Counted from the first letter of the stretch, positions 26,720-36,932 are shown. The stretch: DNA of 64,000 nucleotides from Acinetobacter pittii (GCF_034067285.1 NZ_CP139286.1:1240001-1304000), one strand, 5' to 3'. The notes: a model not told the origin generated them from the letters alone. Numbers and translations: made by a program.

Positions 26720-27772
26720 TTATTCCCCTTGAGCAGCATGTTCAGCTGCAGCATGAGTGTCAGCTGTTGCGTGTTCAGCAGAGTGGTCAACACCATGATA
26801 GTTACTCATATAGTGGTTGATAATTGTTTCAAACAATTTTGGTTCAACTGAAGAGTAATAAGTCACAGGGTGTGGCTTAGTCGGGAACGGTTTCATAGCT
26901 TCAGCTTTAGCAAGCGCTTCTTGATCACCAGCAGCTTTAGCACGATTTACTAAATGCTCAATCTGATGCTTAGAACGGTCACCATCACGTAAGGTTGCCA
27001 ATTCAGCTTGGTCAAGCGTAGTTTTTTGAACTGCTTCTGGGTTAATGGTTGAACCATTACCTGCTTTAACCGCTGCTACCCATTCATTGAATTGTTGCTC
27101 TGTAACGCTATGCGCCTTGAAACGCATTTGAGAGAAACCGTAACCTGAGTAGTTAGAAGAGAAACCACGATATACACCAGTTTCATTTGCTAACAAATGA
27201 AGGTGAGTTTGCATACCTGCCATTGCATAAATCTGGCCGCCTAACTGTGGAATGAAGAATGAGTTCATTGTAAAGTTAGAAGTGATTTTAAAGCTTAACG
27301 GAGTTTTTTCAGGGAAACGTACTTCGTTAACTGTTGCAATGTTTTGTTCAGGATAAATAAAGATCCACTTAAACTGTTCAGCAACAACTTGAATAGTCAA
27401 AGGTGCTTTATCTGATTCTAAAGGACGGTATGGGTCATACTTGTGGGAACCCCACCAAGTTAACCAAGCTAAAATACCAATAATAATGACAGGGATACCC
27501 CATACTACAACTTCAATTGCAGTTGAGTGTGCCCATGTAGGTTTATAGTCTGCATCTTTATTTGACGCGCGATATTTCCAACCAAACCATAATGCCATGA
27601 TGATTGAAGGAATCACCACAAGTAACATTAAATAGATCGCAGTCATCATAAGGTCACTTTGACCTTGACCAACTGGACCTTTAGAGTTTAGAAGTACCAT
27701 ATCACCACCACACCCAGTCAAAAGTGCGGCAAGCGTTGATAAAGACAATACAGCTAAAATCGTTTGTCTCAT
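26720..27772 (-). CDS. cyoA: Cytochrome bo quinol oxidase subunit II
   Basis: Lipoprotein subunit II, first gene of cyoABCDE. Lipobox LLTGC (Cys21), two transmembrane helices, then a cupredoxin domain. The CuA ligands of cytochrome c oxidases are absent: the region reads GFSSNYSGYGFSQMRF, without the two cysteines, which marks it as a quinol oxidase. 350 residues, longer than E. coli CyoA (315): there is an insert after the aromatic-rich domain (about residues 240-300) and a His/Ala-rich tail (HSAEHATADTHAAAEHAAQ). The start is ATG at 27770-27772. Confidence 0.95.
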   Translation of the reverse strand: MRQTILAVLSLSTLAALLTGCGGDMVLLNSKGPVGQGQSDLMMTAIYLMLLVVIPSIIMALWFGWKYRASNKDADYKPTWAHSTAIEVVVWGIPVIIIGILAWLTWWGSHKYDPYRPLESDKAPLTIQVVAEQFKWIFIYPEQNIATVNEVRFPEKTPLSFKITSNFTMNSFFIPQLGGQIYAMAGMQTHLHLLANETGVYRGFSSNYSGYGFSQMRFKAHSVTEQQFNEWVAAVKAGNGSTINPEAVQKTTLDQAELATLRDGDRSKHQIEHLVNRAKAAGDQEALAKAEAMKPFPTKPHPVTYYSSVEPKLFETIINHYMSNYHGVDHSAEHATADTHAAAEHAAQGE

Positions 27773-28027
27773 TTTACAACCTCGGTGAAGAGTCCCATTC
27801 CCTAATTAAATATGGGATAGCGATTAAAGTGTCGCATGATTGAGAACGCTAATTCTAAAATTTAGACTTCTCAATTATATGACACCGCTACGTTGTAGGG
27901 CATTATGCCTCATATCGACAAACTAAGCTATACATAAAGTAGGCTGAAATAATTGTTTTAAAACCCGATTTTTTTTGTAGGGTATCTAATTTCAAAAGAG
28001 CTTTTATTTAAATATCAACTCTCTATA
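27773..28027 (-). promoter_or_regulatory. cyoA upstream region with several palindromes
   Basis: No gene in this gap. It should hold the cyo promoter. Visible symmetric elements are GGCAT-T-ATGCC (27899-27909), TCTAAA-A-TTTAGA (27854-27866) nested in TGAGAA...TTCTCA (27841-27846 and 27868-27873). I cannot assign a regulator. The T8 run near 27970 is on the plus strand. Confidence 0.35.
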
Positions 28028-28060
28028 GAAAAAAGGAGGCGGGGTACCTCCTCTTTTTTT
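28028..28060 (-). terminator. Terminator after the RDD-family gene
   Basis: GAAAAAAGGAGG / CCTCCTCTTTTTTT with the U-run on the minus strand. Confidence 0.85.
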
Positions 28061-28088
28061 AGACATTAAATGAATGAGTCATTCACTA

Positions 28089-28844
28089 TCATTTGATCAC
28101 TTTTGTTCTTGCAATTTTGTCATGTAAAGCTTGTCGCTTTTGTCCTAATGCAAAAGCGTAGTCAATAATTGTACTGATCGGCATAAACAGTAAGTTTAAT
28201 ATAATAAAAACAATACTTCTTAATAAGAAGATACGAGTTAGATTAACCTTGCTATTGTCCTCAGCATCTACAATTTTAATTCCAACGATTTTCTTACCTA
28301 TACTTTGCCCAAACTTTGTTAAAAGGATGGCTTGAATTGCAAGCATAATTACGACATAAACAAGCATTGAATGCCACGCTTCTATCGGAATTAAAGTAAA
28401 AAGTTGCTGTTGCAATTCTGCAGCTTTAGTTGATGCAACTTCTGCAGATTGCATTTGTTTTTGTAATTCGAATAATTGCTTATATTGAGCTTCATTAAAG
28501 AAAAAAGAAGGAATTGCAGCGATTGGTAACCATAGCAATAAATCAATAATTTTCGCTAAAGCCCGAGCTGGGATAGACGCAAGTTCATGAACTTTAGGTT
28601 CTACACGAATTTGACGAATAGTTTCATTAGGTGAAGTATTCGTGTTTATCGGAGGTACAGAATAACCAATAGGTTGATATACAAGTTTACCTTGGGTTAA
28701 TTCTCCTAAAGCTTTCCATTCTGTCATGCCTTCATGCCAAGCTAAATCAGTCAACAAAATTTGTTGGCTCGCCAACATTTGATTTACTTGTTCTAAAGTA
28801 TAAGGCCCAGCTTGTTGATTATTACGTGCCAAGTAAATTTGCAT
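28089..28844 (-). CDS. GYF_2/RDD-domain membrane protein
   Basis: 251-residue protein of unknown function. The N-terminal 50 residues are a GYF_2 (DUF4339) domain, YLARNNQQAGPYTLEQVNQM ending in WHEGMTEWKALGEL, which usually binds short peptides. The rest is an RDD membrane domain: ASIPARALAKIIDLLLWLPI opens the first helix, and QSIGKKIVGIKIVDAED and RSIVFIILNLLF carry the later helices, with a short coiled-coil-like stretch (LQKQMQSAEVASTKAAEL) between. It lies downstream of ppsA but behind that gene's terminator. An AGAGAA site precedes the ATG. Confidence 0.8.
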   Translation of the reverse strand: MQIYLARNNQQAGPYTLEQVNQMLASQQILLTDLAWHEGMTEWKALGELTQGKLVYQPIGYSVPPINTNTSPNETIRQIRVEPKVHELASIPARALAKIIDLLLWLPIAAIPSFFFNEAQYKQLFELQKQMQSAEVASTKAAELQQQLFTLIPIEAWHSMLVYVVIMLAIQAILLTKFGQSIGKKIVGIKIVDAEDNSKVNLTRIFLLRSIVFIILNLLFMPISTIIDYAFALGQKRQALHDKIARTKVIK

Positions 28845-28871
28845 AAATAAAAATTCTCTATTCTAAAGATG

Positions 28872-28899
28872 AAAAAAGACCCACGGATGGGCCTTTTTT
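28872..28899 (-). terminator. Terminator after ppsA
   Basis: AAAAAAGACCCA / TGGGCCTTTTTTT stem-loop, 10 bases past the ppsA stop on the minus strand. Confidence 0.85.
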
Positions 28900-28908
28900 T
28901 ATAACTTA

Positions 28909-31287
28909 TTAGATTTGCTTGATTTTTTCTTCAGCAAGGAAGAACCATGTATCTAAAACTGAGTCTGGGTTAAGAGAGACAGATTCAATACCTTGTTCCA
29001 TTAACCATTTTGCAAGATCTGGATGGTCTGAAGGACCCTGACCACAGATACCTACATATTTACCTGCTTTACGGCAGGCATGGATTGCCATTGAAAGAAG
29101 TGCTTTAACCGCTGCGTCACGTTCATCAAATAAATGTGAAACAATACCTGAGTCACGGTCAAGACCTAATGTTAACTGAGTTAAGTCATTAGAACCGATA
29201 GAGAAGCCATCGAAGTGTTCAAGGAATTGTTCAGCCAACAAGGCATTAGTTGGTAATTCACACATCATGATTACTTTTAAGCCATTCTCGCCACGTTTCA
29301 AGCCATTTTGTGCAAGTAATTCAATAACGCGTTTTGCTTCAGATACTGTACGTACAAAAGGAATCATGATTTGAATGTTGGTAAGACCCATTTCATCACG
29401 AACTTTCTTAAGTGCACGGCATTCTAATTCGAAACAATCACGGAAGTTATCAGATACATAACGGCTAGCACCACGGAAACCGAGCATCGGGTTTTCTTCT
29501 TCAGGCTCGTATAACTTACCGCCAATTAAGTTTGCATATTCATTTGACTTGAAGTCAGACATACGAACGATCACTGGCTTGTCACCAAATGCAGCAGCAA
29601 GAGTTGCAATACCTTCAACCAATTTTTCAACATAGAAGTCTACAGGTGACGCATAACCTGCAGTACGCGTTAGAACCGCAGCGCGAGTTTCACGAGGTAG
29701 GCTGTCAATGTTGAGTAAGGCTTTAGGATGCACACCGATCATACGGTTAATAATGAATTCAAGACGAGCAAGACCAATACCTTCGTTTGGAATTTGAGCA
29801 AAGTCAAATGCACGGTCAGGGTTACCTACGTTCATCATAATTTTGAACGAAAGTTTAGGCATAGATTCAATTGAGTTGCGTTGAACTTCGAAATCTAATG
29901 CACCTTCGTAAATGAAACCTGTATCACCTTCAGCACAAGAAACAGTTACTTCTTGACCGTCAGTTAATACTTCTGTTGCGTTACCGCAACCAACAATAGC
30001 AGGTACACCAAGTTCACGTGCAATAATTGCTGCGTGACATGTACGACCACCACGGTTAGTGATAATTGCAGCAGCACGTTTCATTACCGGTTCCCAGTCA
30101 GGATCGGTCATGTCAGATACAAGAACGTCACCTTCTTGAACTTTGTCCATTTCTTTAATTGAGTTAACAATACGGACTTTACCAGAACCAATACGTTGAC
30201 CAATTGAACGGCCTTCACAAAGAACAGTACCTCTTTGTTTGAGAAGGTAGCGTTCCATAGTGCCTACATTTTGGCGGCTTTTTACAGTTTCAGGACGAGC
30301 TTGAACAATATAAATTTGACCATCATCACCGTCTTTTGCCCATTCGATGTCCATTGGAGCACCGTAATGTTTTTCGATGATAAGTGCTTGTTTTGCAAGC
30401 TCTTGTAGTTCATGGTCATTTAAAGCGAATTGTTGGCGCTCTTGTTTTTCAACGTCAACAACAACAACAGATTTACCCGCAGAACCTTCTTCACCATAAA
30501 TCATTTTTTGGTGTTTAGAGCCAAGATTACGGCGTAAAACAGAATGTTTACCAGCATTTAATAATGGTTTAGATAGGTAGAATTCATCAGGGTTAACCGC
30601 ACCTTGTACAACCATTTCACCTAAACCGTAAGATGCTGTGATAAATACAACATCACGGAAACCAGATTCTGTATCAAGTGTAAACATTACACCCGCAGCG
30701 CCAGTTTCAGAACGAACCATGCGTTGTACACCAGCAGACAATGCCACAACGTCATGATCGAAGCCTTGGTGTACACGGTAAGAAATTGCACGGTCATTAT
30801 ATAAAGAAGCGAATACTTCTTTGATCGCAATAAGTACGTTATCAATACCGCGAATATTCAAGAAAGTTTCTTGTTGACCCGCGAAAGATGCATCTGGTAA
30901 ATCTTCAGCAGTTGCAGATGAACGAACGGCAACCGCGATATCAGGATTGCCGTTAGAAAGTGCTGTAAAAGCGGCGCGAATTTCTTGTTCTAAGGTTGCA
31001 GTGAGTGGAGTCTCTACAATCCATTGACGAATTTTAGCGCCTGTTTCTGCAAGAGCATTTACGTCATCAACGTTGAGTTGAGCAAGTTCTGCTTGAATTC
31101 GAGCGTTAAGACCACTTTGGTCTAAGAACTCACGATAGGCAGCAGCAGTAGTTGCAAAGCCACCAGGTACCGATACACCAGCATTTGATAAATGGCTGAT
31201 CATTTCACCCAAAGATGAGTTTTTCCCACCTACGAGTTCGACATCGTGTTTCCCTAATTTTTCTAGACCGATTACGCGCGCTTCCAA
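28909..31287 (-). CDS. ppsA: Phosphoenolpyruvate synthase
   Basis: Converts pyruvate, ATP and water to PEP, AMP and phosphate at the start of gluconeogenesis. The nucleotide-binding domain opens [16 protein letters not shown] and includes [20 protein letters not shown]. The phosphohistidine is in [20 protein letters not shown], and the PEP-binding C-terminus has [19 protein letters not shown] and the catalytic cysteine in [13 protein letters not shown]. The frame runs to a GTG at 31296, but its GGAG site overlaps that codon. TTG 31287 is 8 bases from GGAG and gives 792 residues, exactly the E. coli length. Divergent from its regulator ppsR. Confidence 0.95.
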   Translation of the reverse strand: MEARVIGLEKLGKHDVELVGGKNSSLGEMISHLSNAGVSVPGGFATTAAAYREFLDQSGLNARIQAELAQLNVDDVNALAETGAKIRQWIVETPLTATLEQEIRAAFTALSNGNPDIAVAVRSSATAEDLPDASFAGQQETFLNIRGIDNVLIAIKEVFASLYNDRAISYRVHQGFDHDVVALSAGVQRMVRSETGAAGVMFTLDTESGFRDVVFITASYGLGEMVVQGAVNPDEFYLSKPLLNAGKHSVLRRNLGSKHQKMIYGEEGSAGKSVVVVDVEKQERQQFALNDHELQELAKQALIIEKHYGAPMDIEWAKDGDDGQIYIVQARPETVKSRQNVGTMERYLLKQRGTVLCEGRSIGQRIGSGKVRIVNSIKEMDKVQEGDVLVSDMTDPDWEPVMKRAAAIITNRGGRTCHAAIIARELGVPAIVGCGNATEVLTDGQEVTVSCAEGDTGFIYEGALDFEVQRNSIESMPKLSFKIMMNVGNPDRAFDFAQIPNEGIGLARLEFIINRMIGVHPKALLNIDSLPRETRAAVLTRTAGYASPVDFYVEKLVEGIATLAAAFGDKPVIVRMSDFKSNEYANLIGGKLYEPEEENPMLGFRGASRYVSDNFRDCFELECRALKKVRDEMGLTNIQIMIPFVRTVSEAKRVIELLAQNGLKRGENGLKVIMMCELPTNALLAEQFLEHFDGFSIGSNDLTQLTLGLDRDSGIVSHLFDERDAAVKALLSMAIHACRKAGKYVGICGQGPSDHPDLAKWLMEQGIESVSLNPDSVLDTWFFLAEEKIKQI

Positions 31288-31349
31288 AGTTTTCACTCCA
31301 CTTTTGCAGTATTAATGTCTATCTTGGCATGAAATTATAAAAATAAAGT

Positions 31350-31373
31350 GCTTAGTTGAGAATTATACTAAGC
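31350..31373. promoter_or_regulatory. Inverted repeat in the ppsA-ppsR divergent promoter region
   Basis: GCTTAGT (31350-31356) and ACTAAGC (31367-31373), perfect 7-bp arms 17 bases apart centre to centre, midway between the two divergent starts. The size and spacing suit a dimeric repressor or activator. No regulator is assigned. Related strings CACTAAG and GTGCTTAG recur just before and just after ppsR. Confidence 0.45.
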
Positions 31374-31443
31374 GACAGTCATGTAAGATCAGTTTACTAT
31401 AAAGATTATATAGCACTAAGACAAATGTTTAAGGAGAATTTTA

Positions 31444-32280
31444 ATGTCAGAAAGTAAACAGTTTAAGCGGAGTGTTTTTTTTATTTCTGATGGAACTGCA
31501 ATTACTGCCGAGACCCTTGGACATTCGTTATTAGCTCAATTTCCCAATGTAGATTTTGATATCCATATCATGCCGTATATTACCACTGAAGAGGCGGCAA
31601 TGGATGTGGTGGTTGAGATTAATCGATGTCAAACCAAAGACGGTTGTCTCCCTTTAGTATTTGATACTTTAGTCGATCCGCATGTACGAGAGATTATTAA
31701 TACGGCTAAAGCGGTTAATCTGGATGTATTTGAAGGCTTAATTAGTAAACTTGAGCAAGAGCTTGGGACACCACCAACAACATTGGTCGGGCAGACCCAT
31801 GCGGTAACCGATTCTGAATACTATAAAGCCCGTATTGATGCTGTTCATTTTGCGCTTGATAATGATGATGGGGCACGTACTCGTCATTATGATAAAGCGG
31901 ATTTAATCTTAATTGGAGTTTCCCGCTCGGGTAAAACGCCGACTTCTATTTACTTATCTCTTCAATTCGGGATTCGTGTTGCAAACTACCCATTAACTGA
32001 AGAAGATTTGGACGATAACCGTTTACCAGCAGTATTGAGAGCTCATCGTAGTAAATTATTTGGTTTAATGATTGATGCTGAACGTTTAGTTGCGATTCGT
32101 AGTGAGCGTAAAGCGAATAGCCGTTATGCGAGTTTTAGCCAATGCCAAATGGAGCTTAGAGCAATTGAAGGAATTTATATTTCAGAAGGTATTAAATATT
32201 TAAACGTGACCGAAATGTCAATTGAAGAGATTTCAACACGTATTTTACAAATGACGGGATTAAAACGTCGTATTGGTTAA
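31444..32280 (+). CDS. ppsR: PEP synthase regulatory protein (DUF299 kinase/phosphorylase)
   Basis: Bifunctional enzyme that switches PEP synthase off by ADP-dependent phosphorylation of a threonine next to the catalytic histidine, and on again by Pi-dependent dephosphorylation. 278 residues. The start shows VFFISDGTAITAETLGHSLL, and the P-loop is GVSRSGKTPTS at residues 158-168, followed by IYLSLQFGIRVANYPL. It is preceded by a strong AAGGAG site. Divergent from ppsA, the standard pairing in gammaproteobacteria. Confidence 0.95.
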   Translation: MSESKQFKRSVFFISDGTAITAETLGHSLLAQFPNVDFDIHIMPYITTEEAAMDVVVEINRCQTKDGCLPLVFDTLVDPHVREIINTAKAVNLDVFEGLISKLEQELGTPPTTLVGQTHAVTDSEYYKARIDAVHFALDNDDGARTRHYDKADLILIGVSRSGKTPTSIYLSLQFGIRVANYPLTEEDLDDNRLPAVLRAHRSKLFGLMIDAERLVAIRSERKANSRYASFSQCQMELRAIEGIYISEGIKYLNVTEMSIEEISTRILQMTGLKRRIG

Positions 32281-32667
32281 TTTAATCAAGTGCTTAGTTT
32301 AACCATTCGATTTTTTATATTAATTTATAGATAAGTTGAATGGTTTTTTAATATCTATCATAGTAAAAAATAAAAGTTTTATATATAAAACCAAATATTA
32401 TTAAATGGTTTTTATTGGTTATAAACCCGTAGTCGTTTTGAAACTCATTCGTAAATTTAAATAATACTATTGAAAAGAAATGTATGTTTTTTATAGCGCT
32501 AAAAAATAGTAATTATTTATTTTTTCTAAATATTTTTAGAAAGCATCCATAAAAAATCCATAATTCATAAAATGTTAAATAGATCACACTTTTTTTGGTG
32601 TTATGTGATTGAGTTTTGATTTTAATTATACTTTCCCACCTCGATATGGGACTATCCGATTATCAAA
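32281..32667 (+). promoter_or_regulatory. ppsR 3' end and pgaA leader
   Basis: 387 bases without a gene. The left part holds a long-loop stem (AACCATTC 32301-32308, GAATGGTT 32338-32345, then TTTTTT) that may end ppsR. The right part is the pgaA promoter and leader: very AT-rich, with ATCACA/TGTGAT facing outward near 32583-32610 and a TCCCA/TGGGA hairpin (32634-32638, 32647-32651) directly before pgaA. The pgaA start has no convincing Shine-Dalgarno. Confidence 0.45.
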
Positions 32668-35106
32668 ATGCTAAGAAAATGTGTTTTTTCATTGGTATAT
32701 ATCTTGCCACTTAATTTATATGCCGCTCAAGTGGATGAATTGCGAGAGCAAGCTATTCATATTTACAAAACTGGACAAACTCAACAAGCAATATTGCAAC
32801 TAGAACAATTGCTAAATAAGTACCCGCATGACCAAAAGTTGCTAGCCGATTATTTAGTTGTAATGGCAAGTGAGAAAAAAGATCTAATGACTTTTTCTCA
32901 ACATTTAGCAAATATTAATTATGTGAATTTTCCAGAATATGGGCAATTCCCATTAATACGTAATTTCCGTGATTTTAAACACTTTAAAAATGCGATTGAA
33001 TGGTCAAACAAATTTAATATTCAAAAAACGCCTGATGGGCAAATTTTGTTAGCAGTTTTATATGCCGAGGCTCAAGATACTGTAAATGCAAAACTACACT
33101 TAAAAAATATTAAAAGTAAAAAACTTACAGCAGATCAACTTGTTCGAGTTGCCTATGCGTATCGACTCATCAATTCACCCGTAGATGCTTTATCTGTAAT
33201 TGAGCAAGCTTATCAGCAACAACCAAAGTCTTTTGCAGTTTTGCAAGAATATACTTACGACTTAGCCGCTGTAGGCGCCTATAAAAAAGCTCAGCAGTTA
33301 TTGCTTGCCAGTGATAAAAATGTACAAACTGAATCGCTTCAGCATTGGTTAAAGGTCAGTGAGTTTTCTCAACGCGTAAATAATGCAATTACTCGCTATA
33401 AATATCTCAATCGAGAAGGTTTATCGGATAGTGAAGGTTTTTCAGAGTTAGATGAAGTATTGAAGCAAGGTGAACAAATACAGCCTTTGATTCAATCTTC
33501 AGACCCTAATTATTTAAGATTTCATTATGACTATTTGTATGCTTTGGACTTTCGTGGGCGTAGCCGTACGGTATTAGATGAGTTTGCTAAATTAAATATG
33601 CCTTTAGAAAAACTCCCGGCTTATGTGCGTCATGCGATTGCTGATAGTTATTTAGCTGAAAGAAAACCGCAGCAAGCTGAATTTGCTTTTAAAACCCTGC
33701 TTACCGAAAAAAACTACTCAGATATGACGGTATATACGGGGCTTTATTATTCTTATATTGAACAAGAAAAATATAAACAAGCTGAACAACTTTTGAGTGA
33801 CGTTGATCGGTTGATTCCTACGTATAAATATAGTCAAGCGAAAGGCGTAGATAAATCAAGCCATCCTGATCGTGATGATTATATTGCTTTACAAGGTATG
33901 CATTTAGCTTATGCAAACCATTTGGATCAATCAGAAAAGCACTTTCAGAAACAAGTAGATCTTGCACCTGCTAATGAAGGTTTAATTAATAACCTTGCTC
34001 GTGTTGAGCGCTGGAGAGATAAGCCATTACAGGCGAAGCAAACAATTGATCGTTTAAATGGTTTAACACCAGTTGCTAAAGATACGCGTATTAACCAAAT
34101 GCAAAATGCTCAGGCTTTAGGGAATATTCCTGAGTGGCGCAAAAGCACAGAAAGTCTTTTGCAATATTATCCTGAAGATAGCGGGGTAGTTAAAAGTCGA
34201 AAAGAGTTGGATGATCGTGATAGAGCAACGATCTCGCACTCAACAACTTGGGGCCAAAGTAAAGCAGAGAACAGTGATTCTGTGAGTGGGCAAAATGGTT
34301 TGAAAGACCGTGAAATGGAAACTCGTATTAATAGCCCGTGGATTAAAGATAATTATCGTCTATTTGCTTGGCATCAAGATCGTTACGGAGAATACCGTTT
34401 TGGAGATGTGCATGACCAACGTTATGGGGTCGGCGCTGAGTGGCAAGCAAACCGTAAGGCATTGTCGGCAATCTTGTCGCAAAGTACAGATGGTGGACAA
34501 GCCGGTGCTCGCCTTGATTGGTCGCAATGGTTAAACGACCACTGGCAATATCAATTGCAATATGACAGCCAAGCTAATATTCCATTACAGGCAATTGATG
34601 CTGGTGAGGATGGACAAGCTTACCGTGCTGCTCTGACATGGCAAAAAGATGAGTCACGTCAAATTGGGGCAAGTTATGGCTTAACCGATATAAGCGACGG
34701 TAATAAACAACAAGAGTTTTCTACTTTTTGGCGCGAGCGATTATTTGATGCACCTCATCATATTACCTACGGAACGGTGCGTGGATTTTATGGCAGCAAT
34801 AGCCAAGATCAGACCGCTTACTTTAGCCCAAGCAATCATTACAGCGCTGAGCTGAATTTAAGTCATGACTGGGTTACTTGGCGAGAATATGAACGCTCAT
34901 TTAAACAGCATTTTGAAGCTGGAGTAGGGCTTTATAAACAAGCAGATTACTCAGCTCGACCAACATACTCTTTGCAATATCAACATCAATGGCAGCTCTC
35001 ACGGACTTGGCAACTTAATTATGGAATTGGTTGGCAATACCATCCATACGATGGTCATGATGAACAACATACCTACGGTATTTTCGGATTTGAAGGGCGT
35101 TTTTAA
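32668..35106 (+). CDS. pgaA: Poly-N-acetylglucosamine export porin PgaA
   Basis: Outer-membrane exporter of the biofilm polysaccharide poly-beta-1,6-N-acetylglucosamine. A signal peptide (CVFSLVYILPLNLYAAQ) precedes a long TPR region (about 25-510, for example LREQAIHIYKTGQTQQAI and KAQQLLLASDKN). The last 300 residues form a beta barrel rich in alternating aromatic and polar residues, ending GIFGFEGRF with the terminal phenylalanine of outer-membrane proteins. 812 residues, close to E. coli PgaA (807). Its stop overlaps the pgaB start (TAATG). First gene of pgaABCD. Confidence 0.92.
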   Translation: MLRKCVFSLVYILPLNLYAAQVDELREQAIHIYKTGQTQQAILQLEQLLNKYPHDQKLLADYLVVMASEKKDLMTFSQHLANINYVNFPEYGQFPLIRNFRDFKHFKNAIEWSNKFNIQKTPDGQILLAVLYAEAQDTVNAKLHLKNIKSKKLTADQLVRVAYAYRLINSPVDALSVIEQAYQQQPKSFAVLQEYTYDLAAVGAYKKAQQLLLASDKNVQTESLQHWLKVSEFSQRVNNAITRYKYLNREGLSDSEGFSELDEVLKQGEQIQPLIQSSDPNYLRFHYDYLYALDFRGRSRTVLDEFAKLNMPLEKLPAYVRHAIADSYLAERKPQQAEFAFKTLLTEKNYSDMTVYTGLYYSYIEQEKYKQAEQLLSDVDRLIPTYKYSQAKGVDKSSHPDRDDYIALQGMHLAYANHLDQSEKHFQKQVDLAPANEGLINNLARVERWRDKPLQAKQTIDRLNGLTPVAKDTRINQMQNAQALGNIPEWRKSTESLLQYYPEDSGVVKSRKELDDRDRATISHSTTWGQSKAENSDSVSGQNGLKDREMETRINSPWIKDNYRLFAWHQDRYGEYRFGDVHDQRYGVGAEWQANRKALSAILSQSTDGGQAGARLDWSQWLNDHWQYQLQYDSQANIPLQAIDAGEDGQAYRAALTWQKDESRQIGASYGLTDISDGNKQQEFSTFWRERLFDAPHHITYGTVRGFYGSNSQDQTAYFSPSNHYSAELNLSHDWVTWREYERSFKQHFEAGVGLYKQADYSARPTYSLQYQHQWQLSRTWQLNYGIGWQYHPYDGHDEQHTYGIFGFEGRF

Positions 35107-36932
35107 TGAATAATATGATGTCAAAAATGTTGAGTTGTGTGTTTGCCTCAACATTATTACCCGTACAATTTTCTCATGCCCACGTTGAAACTGAACTACC
35201 AAAAAATCATACGGTTTCTTTAACTTTTCATGATGTCAGAGATGACGTACTCAAGGAAGGTGACCGTGATGTTTATGCGATTCAGACCAATAATCTGGCA
35301 CAGTTTCTTGATTGGCTCAGTCAGTCCGATTGGAAACCGATTCGTCTAAAAGACATCGAAGAGGCGCGTAAACAAGGTAAAGAATTACCTCATAACTCTA
35401 TTCTACTCACCTTCGATGATGGTGCTTTGAGTAGTTACAGCCGAGTATTTCCTTTACTTAAGCAATATCAGATTCCAGCAGTTTTTGCTCTTCCAACCAG
35501 TTGGTTAAATGGCAATACTCAAGCAGGTTATGAAGCTTATGGGCAAGGTAACTTGGTGAATTGGGCTCAAGTTCGTGAAATGCAAGCCTCAGGTTTAGCA
35601 GAGTTTGCAAGCCATAGCGATGATTTACATCATGGCGTATTGGCCAATCCTCAAGGCAATGAGCAACCTGCTGCGACTTCTTATGCCTATTTAAAATCGC
35701 AATCACGTTATGAAACCGATACAGAATATCAACAACGTATTTTGCAGGATTTAAAAAAATCTCATGCAGTTTTAAAAAAAGAAATAGGTGTTAATCCGAA
35801 AGCAATTATTTGGCCATATGGCGCGGTAAACGAGCAATTAGAAAAACTAGCGCAACAGGCAGGTTTTCAATTTTCGTTCAGTCTAGGACGTGATGGCATG
35901 AATCGCGTAAGTGACTCAACTTTTAACCGCAGCCTAGTCATTAATAATCCTACGGCCGAACAACTGACAGAAGGCATGATAAATATTCTGAATTTCGAAG
36001 AGTCAGATTTATTTAAGCAACCTCGTCACTTTGTAAGTATGGATTTAAAGGAGTTAGCAGCTCAACAAAATGCTCAGACCGATGAAAAATTAGGGCAGTT
36101 GTTATCAAAATTATATAGCTTAAAAAACAATGCTTTAATCTTAAAGCCTTTAGAGGATAAAGATGGGGATGGGCAATATGATGTTGCTTATTTCCCTACA
36201 AATAAAATGTCTGTCCAACAAGATATTTTAAACCGTAGTTTATGGCAGGCTCAAACTCGTGCGGGTCAATCGGTAATATTAGAATTACCAGCTTATCCGC
36301 AAAAAGATAAACCATTTTTAACTGTAGATTTGGCTAAGGATATAGCACGCTTTAACAGTAATTTAAGTGGTGTTCAACTTAATGCGGGAACATCTTTAAA
36401 TTGCGCAATGCAAAAAATCACAGTTCAGGAAAATAGTTGCATTGAACAATCTAAACATCTCGCACAACTTGCCCAGCTGACTAAAAAAGCAGTTAAACCT
36501 TATTTAAATATGAGTAATCAGGCACAGTTTAGTTTATTGCTTACACCTGATTTAGATCATATCGAAAATCTACCTGAGCTTATAAAAACGCTTTTATTGC
36601 AACATGATTTAGTCAATTTAAAGTTCGATGTGATTGGCAAGAAAAAGCAATTTCATCAGTTATTAATGCTTTTAAATACACTTGATGAAAATGATAAGCA
36701 AAGATTAATGCTGACTTTAGCGTTACCAGAAAAATCGCAAAAAACTGCTTGGACTGAAGTGCAGCAAGCCCTCTTTGCTATTCAGCGGATAGGCATTCAG
36801 AAATTTGGTATTGATGGCTATGATTTTGAAAAATCAAAAGATGTTCATCAATATTTATATAATCCGATTAGTTTGAATGCTAGCCCTGTGATGTATCAGC
36901 CTTTTGCTGGATTGGTAGAGGGGAAAAAGTAA
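35106..36932 (+). CDS. pgaB: Poly-beta-1,6-N-acetyl-D-glucosamine N-deacetylase PgaB
   Basis: Periplasmic enzyme that partly deacetylates PNAG so it can pass PgaA. The N-terminal NodB-type domain has HDVRDD, the metal/catalytic LLTFDDG (Asp104-Asp105) and FASHSDDLHHG with metal histidine His170 and its partners, then IIWPYG. The C-terminal half (about 315-608) is the glycosidase-like domain of the family. 608 residues; E. coli PgaB is 672. E. coli PgaB is a lipoprotein; here the N-terminus (ASTLLPVQFSHAHVE) looks like a normal signal peptide cleaved near SHA, and the only cysteine (residue 11) is not in a good lipobox. Overlaps pgaA and pgaC by one base each. Confidence 0.9.
   Translation: MNNMMSKMLSCVFASTLLPVQFSHAHVETELPKNHTVSLTFHDVRDDVLKEGDRDVYAIQTNNLAQFLDWLSQSDWKPIRLKDIEEARKQGKELPHNSILLTFDDGALSSYSRVFPLLKQYQIPAVFALPTSWLNGNTQAGYEAYGQGNLVNWAQVREMQASGLAEFASHSDDLHHGVLANPQGNEQPAATSYAYLKSQSRYETDTEYQQRILQDLKKSHAVLKKEIGVNPKAIIWPYGAVNEQLEKLAQQAGFQFSFSLGRDGMNRVSDSTFNRSLVINNPTAEQLTEGMINILNFEESDLFKQPRHFVSMDLKELAAQQNAQTDEKLGQLLSKLYSLKNNALILKPLEDKDGDGQYDVAYFPTNKMSVQQDILNRSLWQAQTRAGQSVILELPAYPQKDKPFLTVDLAKDIARFNSNLSGVQLNAGTSLNCAMQKITVQENSCIEQSKHLAQLAQLTKKAVKPYLNMSNQAQFSLLLTPDLDHIENLPELIKTLLLQHDLVNLKFDVIGKKKQFHQLLMLLNTLDENDKQRLMLTLALPEKSQKTAWTEVQQALFAIQRIGIQKFGIDGYDFEKSKDVHQYLYNPISLNASPVMYQPFAGLVEGKK

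Noticed and set aside
32583..32610. Possible CRP-type site upstream of pgaA
   Set aside because: The half-sites are ATCACA...TGTGAT, the reverse order of the TGTGA-N6-TCACA consensus.
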